This document shows, one piece after another, positions 24,352-32,442 of a DNA stretch of 64,000 nucleotides (positions within the stretch are counted from its first letter, which is position 1; every line of letters begins with the position of its first letter). The notes under the pieces were generated by a model, which ran no database searches, was not told the DNA's origin, and saw only the letters and a program-made list of their open reading frames with translations. A program made the position numbers and the translations under genes. Location: assembly GCA_003598055.1 (NCBI GenBank), contig QZKI01000131.1, forward strand, positions 21,045-85,044. Direction: 5' to 3'. Source of the DNA: Candidatus Abyssobacteria bacterium SURF_17 (GTDB lineage: Bacteria; Abyssobacteria; SURF-5).

Positions 24352-24713
24352 TGAGCGGCGCTCTGCCCAGGAAGAAATGATGCAGTGAATCTGCCTGACA
24401 ATCGAGAAGCCTAGGCGGGGGCGCCGCATATCGCGCCCCTCCTGATATAAGCCTGAAAGCCCAATGAGGGAGAAATAGCATGCCACAGTGGAGGTCGAAA
24501 AGGTTCAGACAATGCTTCCACGAAACCACCCCACCATTTGACAAAGTGCTTGACCGCTCACGAGACATTCGAGTAGAATAGTTTCATGAATGGAGCGGTC
24601 CTTCAAATGGCAGGAAGCGCCTCGACGCGAATGATTCTTACCTTTTCGGCCTCTACGTTGCTGCCGAAGGTGTAAAGTTTCGAAAACGGCACATTTCCCA
24701 GTAAGGCGACGCG
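24352..24713. other. Gap within the second redox cluster
   Basis: 362 bases. A GC hairpin GGGGCGC (24418-24424) / GCGCCCC (24433-24439) lies early and could be a processing or weak termination signal; no T run follows. A 33-codon ORF at 24480-24581 behind GAGGGA has no recognisable relative. No clear promoter for the kinase gene was found. Confidence 0.4.
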
Positions 24714-26363
24714 ATGAACCTCCTCAAGAGAGTGCTTAGCATATCGAGTAGTCTGACCATCAAGCTAACAATCTACGTTGTGGGCAGCGTCGTGGTCATT
24801 TTCAGCGTTTTCGGCTACCTGAACATTGAAAATAGTCGCAGGCACCTTGAAGGACTTGTTCTCAGCAGCGCGCAGGGCATAGGCGACATTATCAAGAGAA
24901 GCACACGACTGTCGATGCTCAGGAACCGTAGGGACGAGTTGTACCACATGATAAACCAGATAGGCAACGAGCCCGGATTGAAAAAGATAAGAATTCTCAA
25001 CAAAGAGGGCCAGATCACTTTCTCAACTGACGAGAACGAGATAGGGAGCTATGTCGATAAGAAAGCCGAAGCGTGCTATGCATGCCATACGCAGGAGCGA
25101 CCATTGGAAAAGCTCGAGCGTCCGGATCGAGCGCGAATATTCAAGGTCAATGGGTCGGAACGGTTGCTCGGTCTCATAGTGCCGGTTGAAAATGCGCCCG
25201 ATTGTTACACCGCGTCCTGCCATGTTCATCCCGAGTCCAAGAAAGTTCTCGGTGTGCTTGACATCAACATCTCTCTGGAAAAGGTAGATGAGAGCATTGC
25301 TGAGTATCAGCGAAACGTAGTCCTTAACTTGTTCGTCATCATGATCGCTATTTCGCTCGTGTCCGTCGCGTTCGTGTGGCTTATGATCTACGGTCCGGTG
25401 AAGAAACTGATAACGGGAACAAAGCGGATTTCCATGGGCGACATGGATTACGTTATCGAAACGAAATCTTCAGACGAACTCGGAGTGCTTGCAAGTTCAT
25501 TCAACCGAATGACACGCGACCTCAAGCGGGCGCACGAGGAGATCACTGACTGGACCAGAACGTTGGAGGACCGCGTCGCCAATAAGACCGAGGAACTCCA
25601 AAAGGCCAACCAGATAATACTGCAGGCGGAAAAGCTCGCTTCAGTCGGAAGACTCGCGGCCATCGTAGCCCATGAACTCAACAACCCGCTTTCAGGCATT
25701 GTCACCTATGCGAAGCTCTTGAGAAAGAGAATAGACAATGACACGTTTGCAGCGGATGGGCATGCGAAGACAAAAGAAATCCTTGACATGATTATGAGTG
25801 AAGGCATGCGTTGCGGAGAAATCGTCAAGAACCTCCTGCAGTTTTCCCGTCGGTCGGACCTTGTGATAACCCCGAATGATATTCGGGACATTATTCAGGA
25901 ATCCATCCGACTGGTTGAGCACTTGACGACGTTGAGAAACATTGAGATTCGTCTGGGCTTCGGCAAAGAGATTCCTGCGCTTAATTGTGATTCCCAGAAG
26001 ATTAAGCAAGTATTGCTGGCATTATTGATAAATGGCTGTGATGCAATTGTGGAAGAAGGCCTCTTGAAGATTAGCTGCAGGTACGTGCAGCTACTGAAAG
26101 CCGTGGAGATTACGGTTGAGGATAACGGCGTTGGAATGGACGAGGAAACAGCGCGCCATATCTTCGAACCGTTCTTTACGACGAAAGAAGAGGGGAACGG
26201 GGTAGGTCTCGGACTCGCAGTGGCTCTTTCCATAATCCAAAAGCATGGTGGAACGATTTCTGTCCGGAGTATCGTGGGCGAAGGCACAACCTTCACGATT
26301 GTCCTGCCCTTGAGGCCTGCCAGCATTACCGAGGAGTCTGAACACGTTGGAGTCGAATGCTAG
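24714..26363 (+). CDS. Sensor histidine kinase with periplasmic c-type heme motifs
   Basis: 549 residues. Transmembrane helix 1 at about 15-36, a periplasmic domain to about 200, helix 2 at 201-226, HAMP, a coiled coil, HisKA with HELNNP (phospho-acceptor His about 322) and HATPase (INGCDAI, DNGVGM, EGNGVGLGL). The periplasmic part contains CYACH (121-125) and CYTASCH (164-170, CX4CH), so one or two covalently bound hemes are likely. Periplasmic c-heme sensor domains are established in Geobacter-type sensor proteins. It should sense periplasmic redox state, oxygen or nitric oxide and phosphorylate the NtrC-type regulator at 27781, which lies one gene downstream. Confidence 0.9.
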   Translation: MNLLKRVLSISSSLTIKLTIYVVGSVVVIFSVFGYLNIENSRRHLEGLVLSSAQGIGDIIKRSTRLSMLRNRRDELYHMINQIGNEPGLKKIRILNKEGQITFSTDENEIGSYVDKKAEACYACHTQERPLEKLERPDRARIFKVNGSERLLGLIVPVENAPDCYTASCHVHPESKKVLGVLDINISLEKVDESIAEYQRNVVLNLFVIMIAISLVSVAFVWLMIYGPVKKLITGTKRISMGDMDYVIETKSSDELGVLASSFNRMTRDLKRAHEEITDWTRTLEDRVANKTEELQKANQIILQAEKLASVGRLAAIVAHELNNPLSGIVTYAKLLRKRIDNDTFAADGHAKTKEILDMIMSEGMRCGEIVKNLLQFSRRSDLVITPNDIRDIIQESIRLVEHLTTLRNIEIRLGFGKEIPALNCDSQKIKQVLLALLINGCDAIVEEGLLKISCRYVQLLKAVEITVEDNGVGMDEETARHIFEPFFTTKEEGNGVGLGLAVALSIIQKHGGTISVRSIVGEGTTFTIVLPLRPASITEESEHVGVEC

Positions 26364-26382
26364 ACCAGGATTTGGGTTTTCC

Positions 26383-27696
26383 ATGAAGCAGATGAACACA
26401 AAGGCTCGTTTTCTGATTGCCGGTATCATTGCTCTTTCGCTCTCGGGAATGATGCTCTTTGCCGGGAGCGCGGGCGCCGAAGAAGCGGGAAACGACGCCT
26501 GTCTCATTTGTCATGGAAACGAAGCAAAGGCCCGGAAGAAAATGGTCTATGTCAACGCAGCCGTTCTCGCCGGCTCAATGCACGCAGTGCTGAAATGCGT
26601 GGACTGTCACACTGACGCGAAAGGTGAACCGATCGCTGACAAGGAACCCCCCCATCCCGAAGCAATGAAGCGGGTGAATTGTACCGGATGCCACCATAAG
26701 GGAAACTCTGAAGGGGCTCCGGACTTCACCCCGATGCAAGAATACCAAACCAGCGTACACGGAAAAGCCTCGCTTGACAAAGGCGACCAGGATGTCGCCA
26801 CGTGCTCCGATTGTCACGGCAAGCATAATATCAGGCGCACGGCCGACCCCGAATCAACGACGCATCGCGCTAACATACCGAGGACGTGCGCCGCTTGCCA
26901 CGACAATATGCAGATGGTCCTGAAACATAACATACATGCCGAACAGCCGTATCGAGAATATGAGCAGAGCGTGCATGGGAAGGCCCTCTTCAGAGACGGG
27001 CTTGCCACCATTGCAGCCGTCTGTACTGATTGCCATGGCGTGCACGATATTCAACCGAACGGTGCCGTTGACCTGAAACCGCACCAACCGGCCACATGCG
27101 GTAAGTGTCATCTGCAGGAATACCTCGCATATAGCAGGAGTATTCACGGGAATGCGTTCAAGATGGGGATCACCGATTCGCCGGTATGTGCTGATTGTCA
27201 TGGCGAGCACAAGATTGAAGCCCCATGGGAGCCGGAGTCACGAGTTTCCCTTTTCAATGTGACGGAGACCTGTGCAGGATGCCACGATGATGTTGCGAAA
27301 ATGAGTAAGTATAATATTCTCACAAATAAGGTCTCGACGTTCACCAAAAGCGACCACGGGATGGGGAAAGATATCGGGATCGTATCCGTCGCCACCTGCG
27401 TGAGCTGTCATGGCTATCACGACATCCTCCCGTCCGACGACCCGGAATCCTCCATATACCGTGCAAATCTGAAGAAGACGTGCGGAACACAAAATTGTCA
27501 CCCGAATCCGACCGGAGAGATACTGCAAAGCAAAATTCATGTTGACAAGATGAATCGAGACATCGGAAGCCTTCGACGCATCAGGACGGTTGCTCTTTGG
27601 TCGGTTGGCGCGCTGCTCGGTCTCGGACTGGTGACAGGCGCGCTCGCGTATGCAGGAGTCTTCAAGCAAGATTCAAGCCGTGTCTCAACTCCGTAG
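26383..27696 (+). CDS. 11-heme periplasmic cytochrome c with C-terminal membrane anchor
   Basis: 437 residues from ATG 26383 (a TTG at 26347 overlapping the kinase is possible). A Sec signal peptide ends near GSAGA; ten CXXCH sites (CLICH, CVDCH, CTGCH, CSDCH, CAACH, CTDCH, CGKCH, CADCH, CAGCH, CVSCH) and a CX4CH (CGTQNCH) follow, with regularly placed SVHG/SIHG histidines as axial ligands. A C-terminal helix (VALWSVGALLGLGLVTGALAY region) anchors it in the inner membrane facing the periplasm. The repeated layout of CxDCHGxH units resembles the NapC-independent, dodecaheme-like cytochromes of metal- and sulfur-respiring anaerobes. Likely electron partner of the HybAB-like pair. The unusual CX4CH is shared with the neighbouring kinase. 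Confidence 0.88.
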   Translation: MKQMNTKARFLIAGIIALSLSGMMLFAGSAGAEEAGNDACLICHGNEAKARKKMVYVNAAVLAGSMHAVLKCVDCHTDAKGEPIADKEPPHPEAMKRVNCTGCHHKGNSEGAPDFTPMQEYQTSVHGKASLDKGDQDVATCSDCHGKHNIRRTADPESTTHRANIPRTCAACHDNMQMVLKHNIHAEQPYREYEQSVHGKALFRDGLATIAAVCTDCHGVHDIQPNGAVDLKPHQPATCGKCHLQEYLAYSRSIHGNAFKMGITDSPVCADCHGEHKIEAPWEPESRVSLFNVTETCAGCHDDVAKMSKYNILTNKVSTFTKSDHGMGKDIGIVSVATCVSCHGYHDILPSDDPESSIYRANLKKTCGTQNCHPNPTGEILQSKIHVDKMNRDIGSLRRIRTVALWSVGALLGLGLVTGALAYAGVFKQDSSRVSTP

Positions 27697-27780
27697 AGTT
27701 GGCAATCCTGAGGCGTCGGCGATCTCCCGATCGATTCGGGGGAATCTTGACGCAAGCCGGGAAAAGGCAAGGGAACTGCT

Positions 27781-29133
27781 ATGAACGAGGGGAAGGCCCG
27801 AATCCTTATCGTCGATGACGAGCCGATTGTGCTCAGGTCACTTTCCGACTGGTTCCGGGACGACGGCTACATCGTTGCGACTGCATCCACCGGCAAAGAA
27901 GCGCTCGCCAAATTGACGGAGGGTGAGTGGGATATCTTCTTGCTCGACATCAAGATGCCCGGCATGAGCGGACTCGAACTCCAGAAGAGGATCAAGGAAA
28001 TCGACCCGGATAGTATCGTCATCATCATGACTGCATATGCCTCCGTCGAGTCGGCGGTGAACGCTCTGAAACAAGGCGCGTATGACTATCTCACGAAACC
28101 ACTTGACCCCGAGCACGTAGGACACCTTATCAAGAACGCGGTCGAGCGAAAAATGCTCGCCACGGAAAATGTGAGGCTGAAAAAAAGCATCGATGAATCG
28201 ATCCTGGCCCACAATATAATCGGTGAAAGCAAGGGGATGCGGGGAGTCATTGATGCGATTGAGACGGTATCGAAAACAGACACCTCGGTGTTGATTCGCG
28301 GCGAGAGCGGGACGGGCAAGGAACTCGTGGCGAAAGCGATTCATGCAAACAGCCGAAGGAAATACATGCCGATGATTATCCTCAACTGCGGCGCGCTCCC
28401 CGAGGGAATTCTCGAAAGCGAACTGTTCGGGCATGAAAAGGGGGCGTTCACGGGCGCGCAGTACCGGCGCAAGGGCAAGCTCGAGCTTGCCGACGGCGGC
28501 ACGCTTTTCCTCGATGAAATCGGCGACATAAGTCAGAAAATGCAGGTGAATCTCCTGCGGGTGCTCGAGGAGAAGAAACTGAGACGCATCGGAGGAGAAA
28601 GGGAAATCGAGGTCGATTTCCGGCTGATTGCGGCGACCAACAAGAACCTCGAGGCCAACGTCGAGTCGGGCATGTTCCGCACTGACCTTTACTACCGTCT
28701 CAACGTGTTCACCATTCAGATCCCGCCGTTGCGCGAGCGCAAGCCGGACATTCCCTTGCTCGCGCGGCACTTCCTCGGGAAGTACGCCGAGTATACGAAC
28801 AAGCGTATCGATGGCATTGCGCCCGAAGCGTTCGAGCGACTGATGAATTACCCGTGGCCCGGCAATGTGCGTGAGCTGGAGAATGCGATCGAGCGCGCGG
28901 TCGTCGTGTGCAAGTCCGATATGATACAGAGCAACCACCTGCCGCTTGGCACGATGCAAGCGCCAAACTTCTCGGCGGGAAGAACTCTCGAGGACATCGA
29001 GTGCGAGCATATTCGAAACACTTTGGTGGACACGAATTGGAACATTTCGCAGGCAGCGCGTTTGCTGGACATTGACCGTGTGACCTTGTATAGAAAAATA
29101 GAGAAGTATAAACTCAAGAATCCAGAAGCTTGA
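27781..29133 (+). CDS. NtrC-type response regulator (REC-AAA+-Fis)
   Basis: 450 residues. Receiver domain with acidic pair Asp 12/13, phospho-acceptor Asp 56 (LLDIKMPG) and Lys 106 (YLTKPLD); AAA+ domain with Walker A GESGTGKE (174-181), intact GAFTGA, Walker [10 protein letters not shown] and [12 protein letters not shown]-terminal Fis HTH ([20 protein letters not shown]). It is therefore a competent sigma-54 activator. The heme-containing kinase at 24714 is the likely partner. The GTTGA-N5-TCAAC dyads with sigma-54-like promoter upstream of 19946 are its probable target, which would make the operon self-controlled. No separate promoter was seen in the 84 bases before it. Confidence 0.93.
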   Translation: MNEGKARILIVDDEPIVLRSLSDWFRDDGYIVATASTGKEALAKLTEGEWDIFLLDIKMPGMSGLELQKRIKEIDPDSIVIIMTAYASVESAVNALKQGAYDYLTKPLDPEHVGHLIKNAVERKMLATENVRLKKSIDESILAHNIIGESKGMRGVIDAIETVSKTDTSVLIRGESGTGKELVAKAIHANSRRKYMPMIILNCGALPEGILESELFGHEKGAFTGAQYRRKGKLELADGGTLFLDEIGDISQKMQVNLLRVLEEKKLRRIGGEREIEVDFRLIAATNKNLEANVESGMFRTDLYYRLNVFTIQIPPLRERKPDIPLLARHFLGKYAEYTNKRIDGIAPEAFERLMNYPWPGNVRELENAIERAVVVCKSDMIQSNHLPLGTMQAPNFSAGRTLEDIECEHIRNTLVDTNWNISQAARLLDIDRVTLYRKIEKYKLKNPEA

Positions 29134-29666
29134 CTACAATCATGATTTTCCCAGTCGGCGGGGTGGACGTGTCGATTGTGGAATTCCTGGCATTCTCCCT
29201 CCCCGAGACCATGGAGCTTCCCTGCAAGGTCTCGCCTGCCGCAATCTCGCTTGAGGGCACGTACGACATCATAAGAAAGCAATGCAATTCGACCCAACTG
29301 CTGGAGAGATTGCTTGCACGGAAAACGAGCGATGATGTGAAGCTTCTGGGCGTCACCGACGCAGACCTCTTCATTCCTCCGCTCTCCTTCGTTTTTGGCG
29401 AGGCGCAATTCGACAATCCGGCGTCGATTGTTTCCACACACAGGCTCCAACAACAGTTCTATGGACTGCCCGAGGATTCGCGCCTTCTCTATCTCAGGTG
29501 CGAGAAAGAGGCAATACACGAACTTGGCCACAGCTTCGGGCTCATCCATTGCAGCGATTACCGCTGCGTAATGTATCTTTCTTACTCGGTTGAAGATATC
29601 GACCTCAAAACCAACAGCTTTTGCCCGCGATGCCATGGGATGCTGCGCAAACGAACAAAGACCTAG
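29130..29666 (+). CDS. amzA: Archaemetzincin-type zinc metalloprotease
   Basis: 178 residues, full length for the family. The signature HExxHxxGxxH is present as HELGHSFGLIHC, followed by CVMYLS and a distal CPRC, giving the archaemetzincin pattern of three zinc-binding His plus four Cys for a second zinc. No signal peptide, so it is cytoplasmic. The TTG at 29130 overlaps the stop of the regulator gene; ATG 29142 (MIFPVGG) is the more conventional start. Archaemetzincins are common in archaea, scattered in bacteria and without settled physiological substrate. Translational overlap with the response regulator suggests co-expression, perhaps a protease acting on a component of this redox cluster. 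Confidence 0.88.
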   Translation: MTTIMIFPVGGVDVSIVEFLAFSLPETMELPCKVSPAAISLEGTYDIIRKQCNSTQLLERLLARKTSDDVKLLGVTDADLFIPPLSFVFGEAQFDNPASIVSTHRLQQQFYGLPEDSRLLYLRCEKEAIHELGHSFGLIHCSDYRCVMYLSYSVEDIDLKTNSFCPRCHGMLRKRTKT

Positions 29667-29700
29667 CCAGTGTTAAGAAATGATCCACATCCTGTTCGAA

Positions 29701-29718
29701 CCTTCAGCATTCTGAAGG
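29701..29718. other. Perfect 7-bp hairpin after the archaemetzincin gene
   Basis: CCTTCAG-CATT-CTGAAGG forms a 7-bp stem with a 4-base loop 35 bases after the stop at 29666. No T run follows, so it is a possible transcript end or RNA-stability element rather than a proven terminator. Confidence 0.35.
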
Positions 29719-29733
29719 ATCGGAACGCACAAC

Positions 29734-29848
29734 GTTCACGTATCCGACCGTTCCGATGTCACGCTTAAAGGGTAAAGAGTACGGCCCCTATGAACCGGCA
29801 GCAACCCTGTTGAGAATGGTCATATTCCCGAATGGCCTGATAACGAAC
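29734..29848 (+). ncRNA. Candidate SAM-I-clan (SAM-I/IV variant-like) riboswitch
   Basis: The core GGCCCCTATGAACC-GGCAGCAACC (29784 onward) resembles the SAM-I/SAM-IV core (GGCCC, ATGA, CC, GCAACC), and GGTCATATTCC near 29818 resembles the P4 element GGTGCnAATTCC. A terminal helix can form between GTTC (29734-29737)/TATC (29741-29744) and GATA (29839-29842)/GAAC (29845-29848). The usual 5' kink-turn sequence is not clear, so it may be a variant. It sits 40 bases before an aminotransferase-class-V gene and could control PLP/sulfur genes by S-adenosylmethionine level. Confidence 0.6.
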
Positions 29849-29888
29849 ATTTGGTTTCTCCCGCTATCCTTGTAAGGAGATTTTTCCT

Positions 29889-31034
29889 ATGGGTGCAGAC
29901 TTCGAGGAAATTCGAAAGCTTTTTCCCGTAACCGAGAAGTTCACGTACTTCCTGGCAAACGGCAAATCACCGCTGCCAAAGCCCGTTGCCGACGCCGCGC
30001 ACGAGATGATCGATACAATGATGAACTCCGGCATCGTAGCGACGAGGCTCGCAGGCCCGATGGTGAATGAGACGCGTGAAAAAGTAGCAAGACTCATAGG
30101 CTGCGACGCCGGCGAAGTTGCCTTCAGCCGCAACACTGCCGAGGGCATCCTTTGGCTTGCCCAGTCAATTCCGTGGCAAGAAGGCGATGAGGTGTTGATG
30201 ACCCAACATGAATATCCAACCCTCGTGTACCCATTCATGGCGCAGCAGCATTATGGTGTAAGAACGATCTTGGTAGAGCAAGACGATCGACGCATAACGC
30301 CCGAGGTAATACGAGCGGGAATCACTGACCGCACGCGTCTTGTCGCGGTCAGTTGGCCTCAATTCGACACAGGCCAGCGATGCGACCTGAAATCTATTTC
30401 CACTATCTGCCATGAGCGGAACATCCTTCTCTTGGTGGACCCGATTCAGTGCCTGGGTTCTATCCGGCTCAACGTAAGGGATATGAATATTGACTGCCTC
30501 TGCGCCGGAACGTATAAGGGGCTCTTGGGCCTGACGGGACTGGGCATATTTTATTGCCGCAGGTCCCTTCTCGAGACTTTGCGACCTGTCCACGTAGGTT
30601 GGGCCAGCCTGGAAAAACAACTGGATGAGGAATATTCCACGAATTCTTACGAGTTTGAACCAGCGCGAGAGGCTCGGAGGTATGAGGAGGGAGCGAAGAA
30701 CCACGTAGGAATCGCCGCTTTGAACGCGGCCCTTGATTTCATCGAAGAGATAGGCGTCGAAAACATCGAGGCCAGAGTGAAAGAGCTCACCGACTATCTG
30801 TGTGAAAAGGCAGAGGCCAAGGGGTGCAAAATCGTCAGCCCACGTCAGGGCGATGAATGGTCGGGCATCGTGCTCATGCGCCTGCCAAAACAAGACCCAT
30901 ACAAGCTTGCGGAAGAACTGAGAGAGAAACTCATTCTCGTTCACGCAATGCGCAATTGCCTGATCACAGGCGTGAATTTCTACAACAATTTTGAAGATAT
31001 TGATCGCCTCCTATTCTATATAAAGGCGGACTGA
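29889..31034 (+). CDS. Class V aminotransferase (cysteine desulfurase/isopenicillin-N epimerase-like), PLP-dependent
   Basis: 381 residues, full length for the fold. The PLP lysine lies in CAGTYKGLLGLTGLGIFY, the usual position in class V enzymes; VDPIQCLGSI corresponds to the Asp-x-x-Gln pair that holds the pyridine ring; FSRNTAEGILW matches the phosphate-binding start. It lacks an obvious active-site Cys loop of IscS/SufS, so it is not a housekeeping cysteine desulfurase; isopenicillin-N epimerase or selenocysteine-lyase relatives are possible. AAGGAGA (29874-29880) lies 8 bases before the ATG. A SAM-type riboswitch candidate precedes it and a D-cysteine-desulfhydrase-like gene follows 160 bases later, pointing to sulfur amino-acid metabolism. 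Confidence 0.8.
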   Translation: MGADFEEIRKLFPVTEKFTYFLANGKSPLPKPVADAAHEMIDTMMNSGIVATRLAGPMVNETREKVARLIGCDAGEVAFSRNTAEGILWLAQSIPWQEGDEVLMTQHEYPTLVYPFMAQQHYGVRTILVEQDDRRITPEVIRAGITDRTRLVAVSWPQFDTGQRCDLKSISTICHERNILLLVDPIQCLGSIRLNVRDMNIDCLCAGTYKGLLGLTGLGIFYCRRSLLETLRPVHVGWASLEKQLDEEYSTNSYEFEPAREARRYEEGAKNHVGIAALNAALDFIEEIGVENIEARVKELTDYLCEKAEAKGCKIVSPRQGDEWSGIVLMRLPKQDPYKLAEELREKLILVHAMRNCLITGVNFYNNFEDIDRLLFYIKAD

Positions 31035-31194
31035 GCGCTGCTTCTCGAAGGGAAACAGAGGGGGTCGCGTCCTACACCCTTGGCGAACTCAACCGTGCCA
31101 ACCGTCACGCATCTATATCCGCCCAGCGCCTGAAAATTCCGCCATCTTCTGATATACTAGTTGTTTGAAAACCCGCCAGAGGAGCAAACAAAAT

Positions 31195-32298
31195 ATGTAT
31201 CAACCACCCCTATTTCGGGCCTATCCCGGGCTGCGGGAGAAGGTCCCGTTCACCTCGATGGGCACATATCCCACCAGAGTTCACCCGTTAAAGAAATTGG
31301 GCCAACACCTCGGATGTCCCGGCTTGTGGATTAAGAGGGACGACGAAAGCAGCGCCATTTACGGCGGCAACAAGGTCCGCATGATGGAGTTTGTGCTTGC
31401 CGATGCAAAAAGAAAGAATCGGAGCGCCCTCATCTGCTGGGGTTCGCTCGGCTCAAACCAGGTCATGGCTTCGTGCATCTTTGGCCGTGAGTTGGGCTTC
31501 GACAAAATTTCGGCGGTATTCAGACAGCAGCCGATCCACGATTATGTGCGCCGGAATCTTCTGATAGACGCCGCGCTCGGAGCCAGAATGGACTATGCGG
31601 AATCTTCAGCCGACCTGGTCTTGAAACTGCTGTTTCAGTATCTCAAACATACGAATCCTTTGACCGGCAAGCGGCCATACCTTGTTCCCATGGTCGGTTC
31701 CTCCGCCCTGAGCTGTCTGGGCTATGTAAATGCGGCCTTCGAGCTCAAAGAACAAATAGATGAGGGATTGCTACCGGCGCCGGACCTCATTTTCATCACT
31801 GTTGGCACTGGCGGGACAATGGCCGGGCTTCAGCTCGGACTGCATCTGGCTGGTCTTGAGAGCAAGGTCATCGGTGTTCGAGTGCTGGACCGGATATTCT
31901 CGAATGAACGCATCATTGCATGGGAAATCAATCGCACTGTTCGCTTCCTCAAGCGCTGCGGGTGTCCGATACATTGTCGCCGATACCGCGCAGAGGATAT
32001 CATACTCATGCACGATTTCTACGGAGAGGAGTACGCCGGCTCCACCGTGGCAGGGAAGGTAGCTATCGAGATAACACAGGAACACGAGGGATTGCCGCTG
32101 GACGTGACCTATACGGGCAAGACGATGGCGGCTCTCATGAGCTTTGTCGCCACGAACGAAAACGCAGGAAAAACAATCCTCTTCTGGCACACCCTGAACT
32201 CCGTGGACCTGAAACCTTTTCTCGAGAATGCGCCGAAACCTGAATCGCTCCCTCCGAAATTTCATCGCTACTTCCTGCCGTCACGCGATGACCAATAA
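31195..32298 (+). CDS. ACC deaminase / D-cysteine desulfhydrase-family PLP enzyme
   Basis: 367 residues from ATG 31195, behind AGAGGAG (31178-31184); an in-frame TTG at 31165 has no site. The fold-II PLP pattern is clear: IKRDDESSAIYGGNKVRMMEF contains the PLP lysine in GGNKVR, followed by WGSLGSNQVMA and the phosphate loop VGTGGTMAGLQLG. This is the 1-aminocyclopropane-1-carboxylate deaminase/D-cysteine desulfhydrase group, which releases ammonia and a keto acid, with hydrogen sulfide if the substrate is D-cysteine. Assignment between ACC deaminase and desulfhydrase cannot be made from these motifs. Neighbour and possible partner of the class V aminotransferase. Confidence 0.82.
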   Translation: MYQPPLFRAYPGLREKVPFTSMGTYPTRVHPLKKLGQHLGCPGLWIKRDDESSAIYGGNKVRMMEFVLADAKRKNRSALICWGSLGSNQVMASCIFGRELGFDKISAVFRQQPIHDYVRRNLLIDAALGARMDYAESSADLVLKLLFQYLKHTNPLTGKRPYLVPMVGSSALSCLGYVNAAFELKEQIDEGLLPAPDLIFITVGTGGTMAGLQLGLHLAGLESKVIGVRVLDRIFSNERIIAWEINRTVRFLKRCGCPIHCRRYRAEDIILMHDFYGEEYAGSTVAGKVAIEITQEHEGLPLDVTYTGKTMAALMSFVATNENAGKTILFWHTLNSVDLKPFLENAPKPESLPPKFHRYFLPSRDDQ

Positions 32299-32442
32299 CC
32301 AGCAACATCCGCCTCAAATGTTCAAGGTCACAAACAAAAGGGGCAACGGATTGCGGATACCGGCCACCCGACAACGTCGATGCGATAATTGGCGCATAGA
32401 AGTCATCGCTGGTCGACATGAGAGACGACGGCGCTGTTGGCG

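Noticed and set aside
24418..24439. GC hairpin as a Rho-independent terminator after the HybB-like gene
   Set aside because: No T run follows and the downstream kinase belongs functionally to the cluster; left as a hairpin only.
24480..24581. 33-residue ORF behind GAGGGA
   Set aside because: Plausible site but no composition or family evidence; too short to support.
27838..29010. 390-residue minus-strand ORF inside the NtrC-type gene
   Set aside because: Antisense to a complete, motif-rich regulator. It has no family pattern; long open frames opposite high-GC genes are expected.
29685..29720. GTTCGAACC string as a tRNA T-loop
   Set aside because: No acceptor or anticodon arms around it; a different hairpin explains the sequence.
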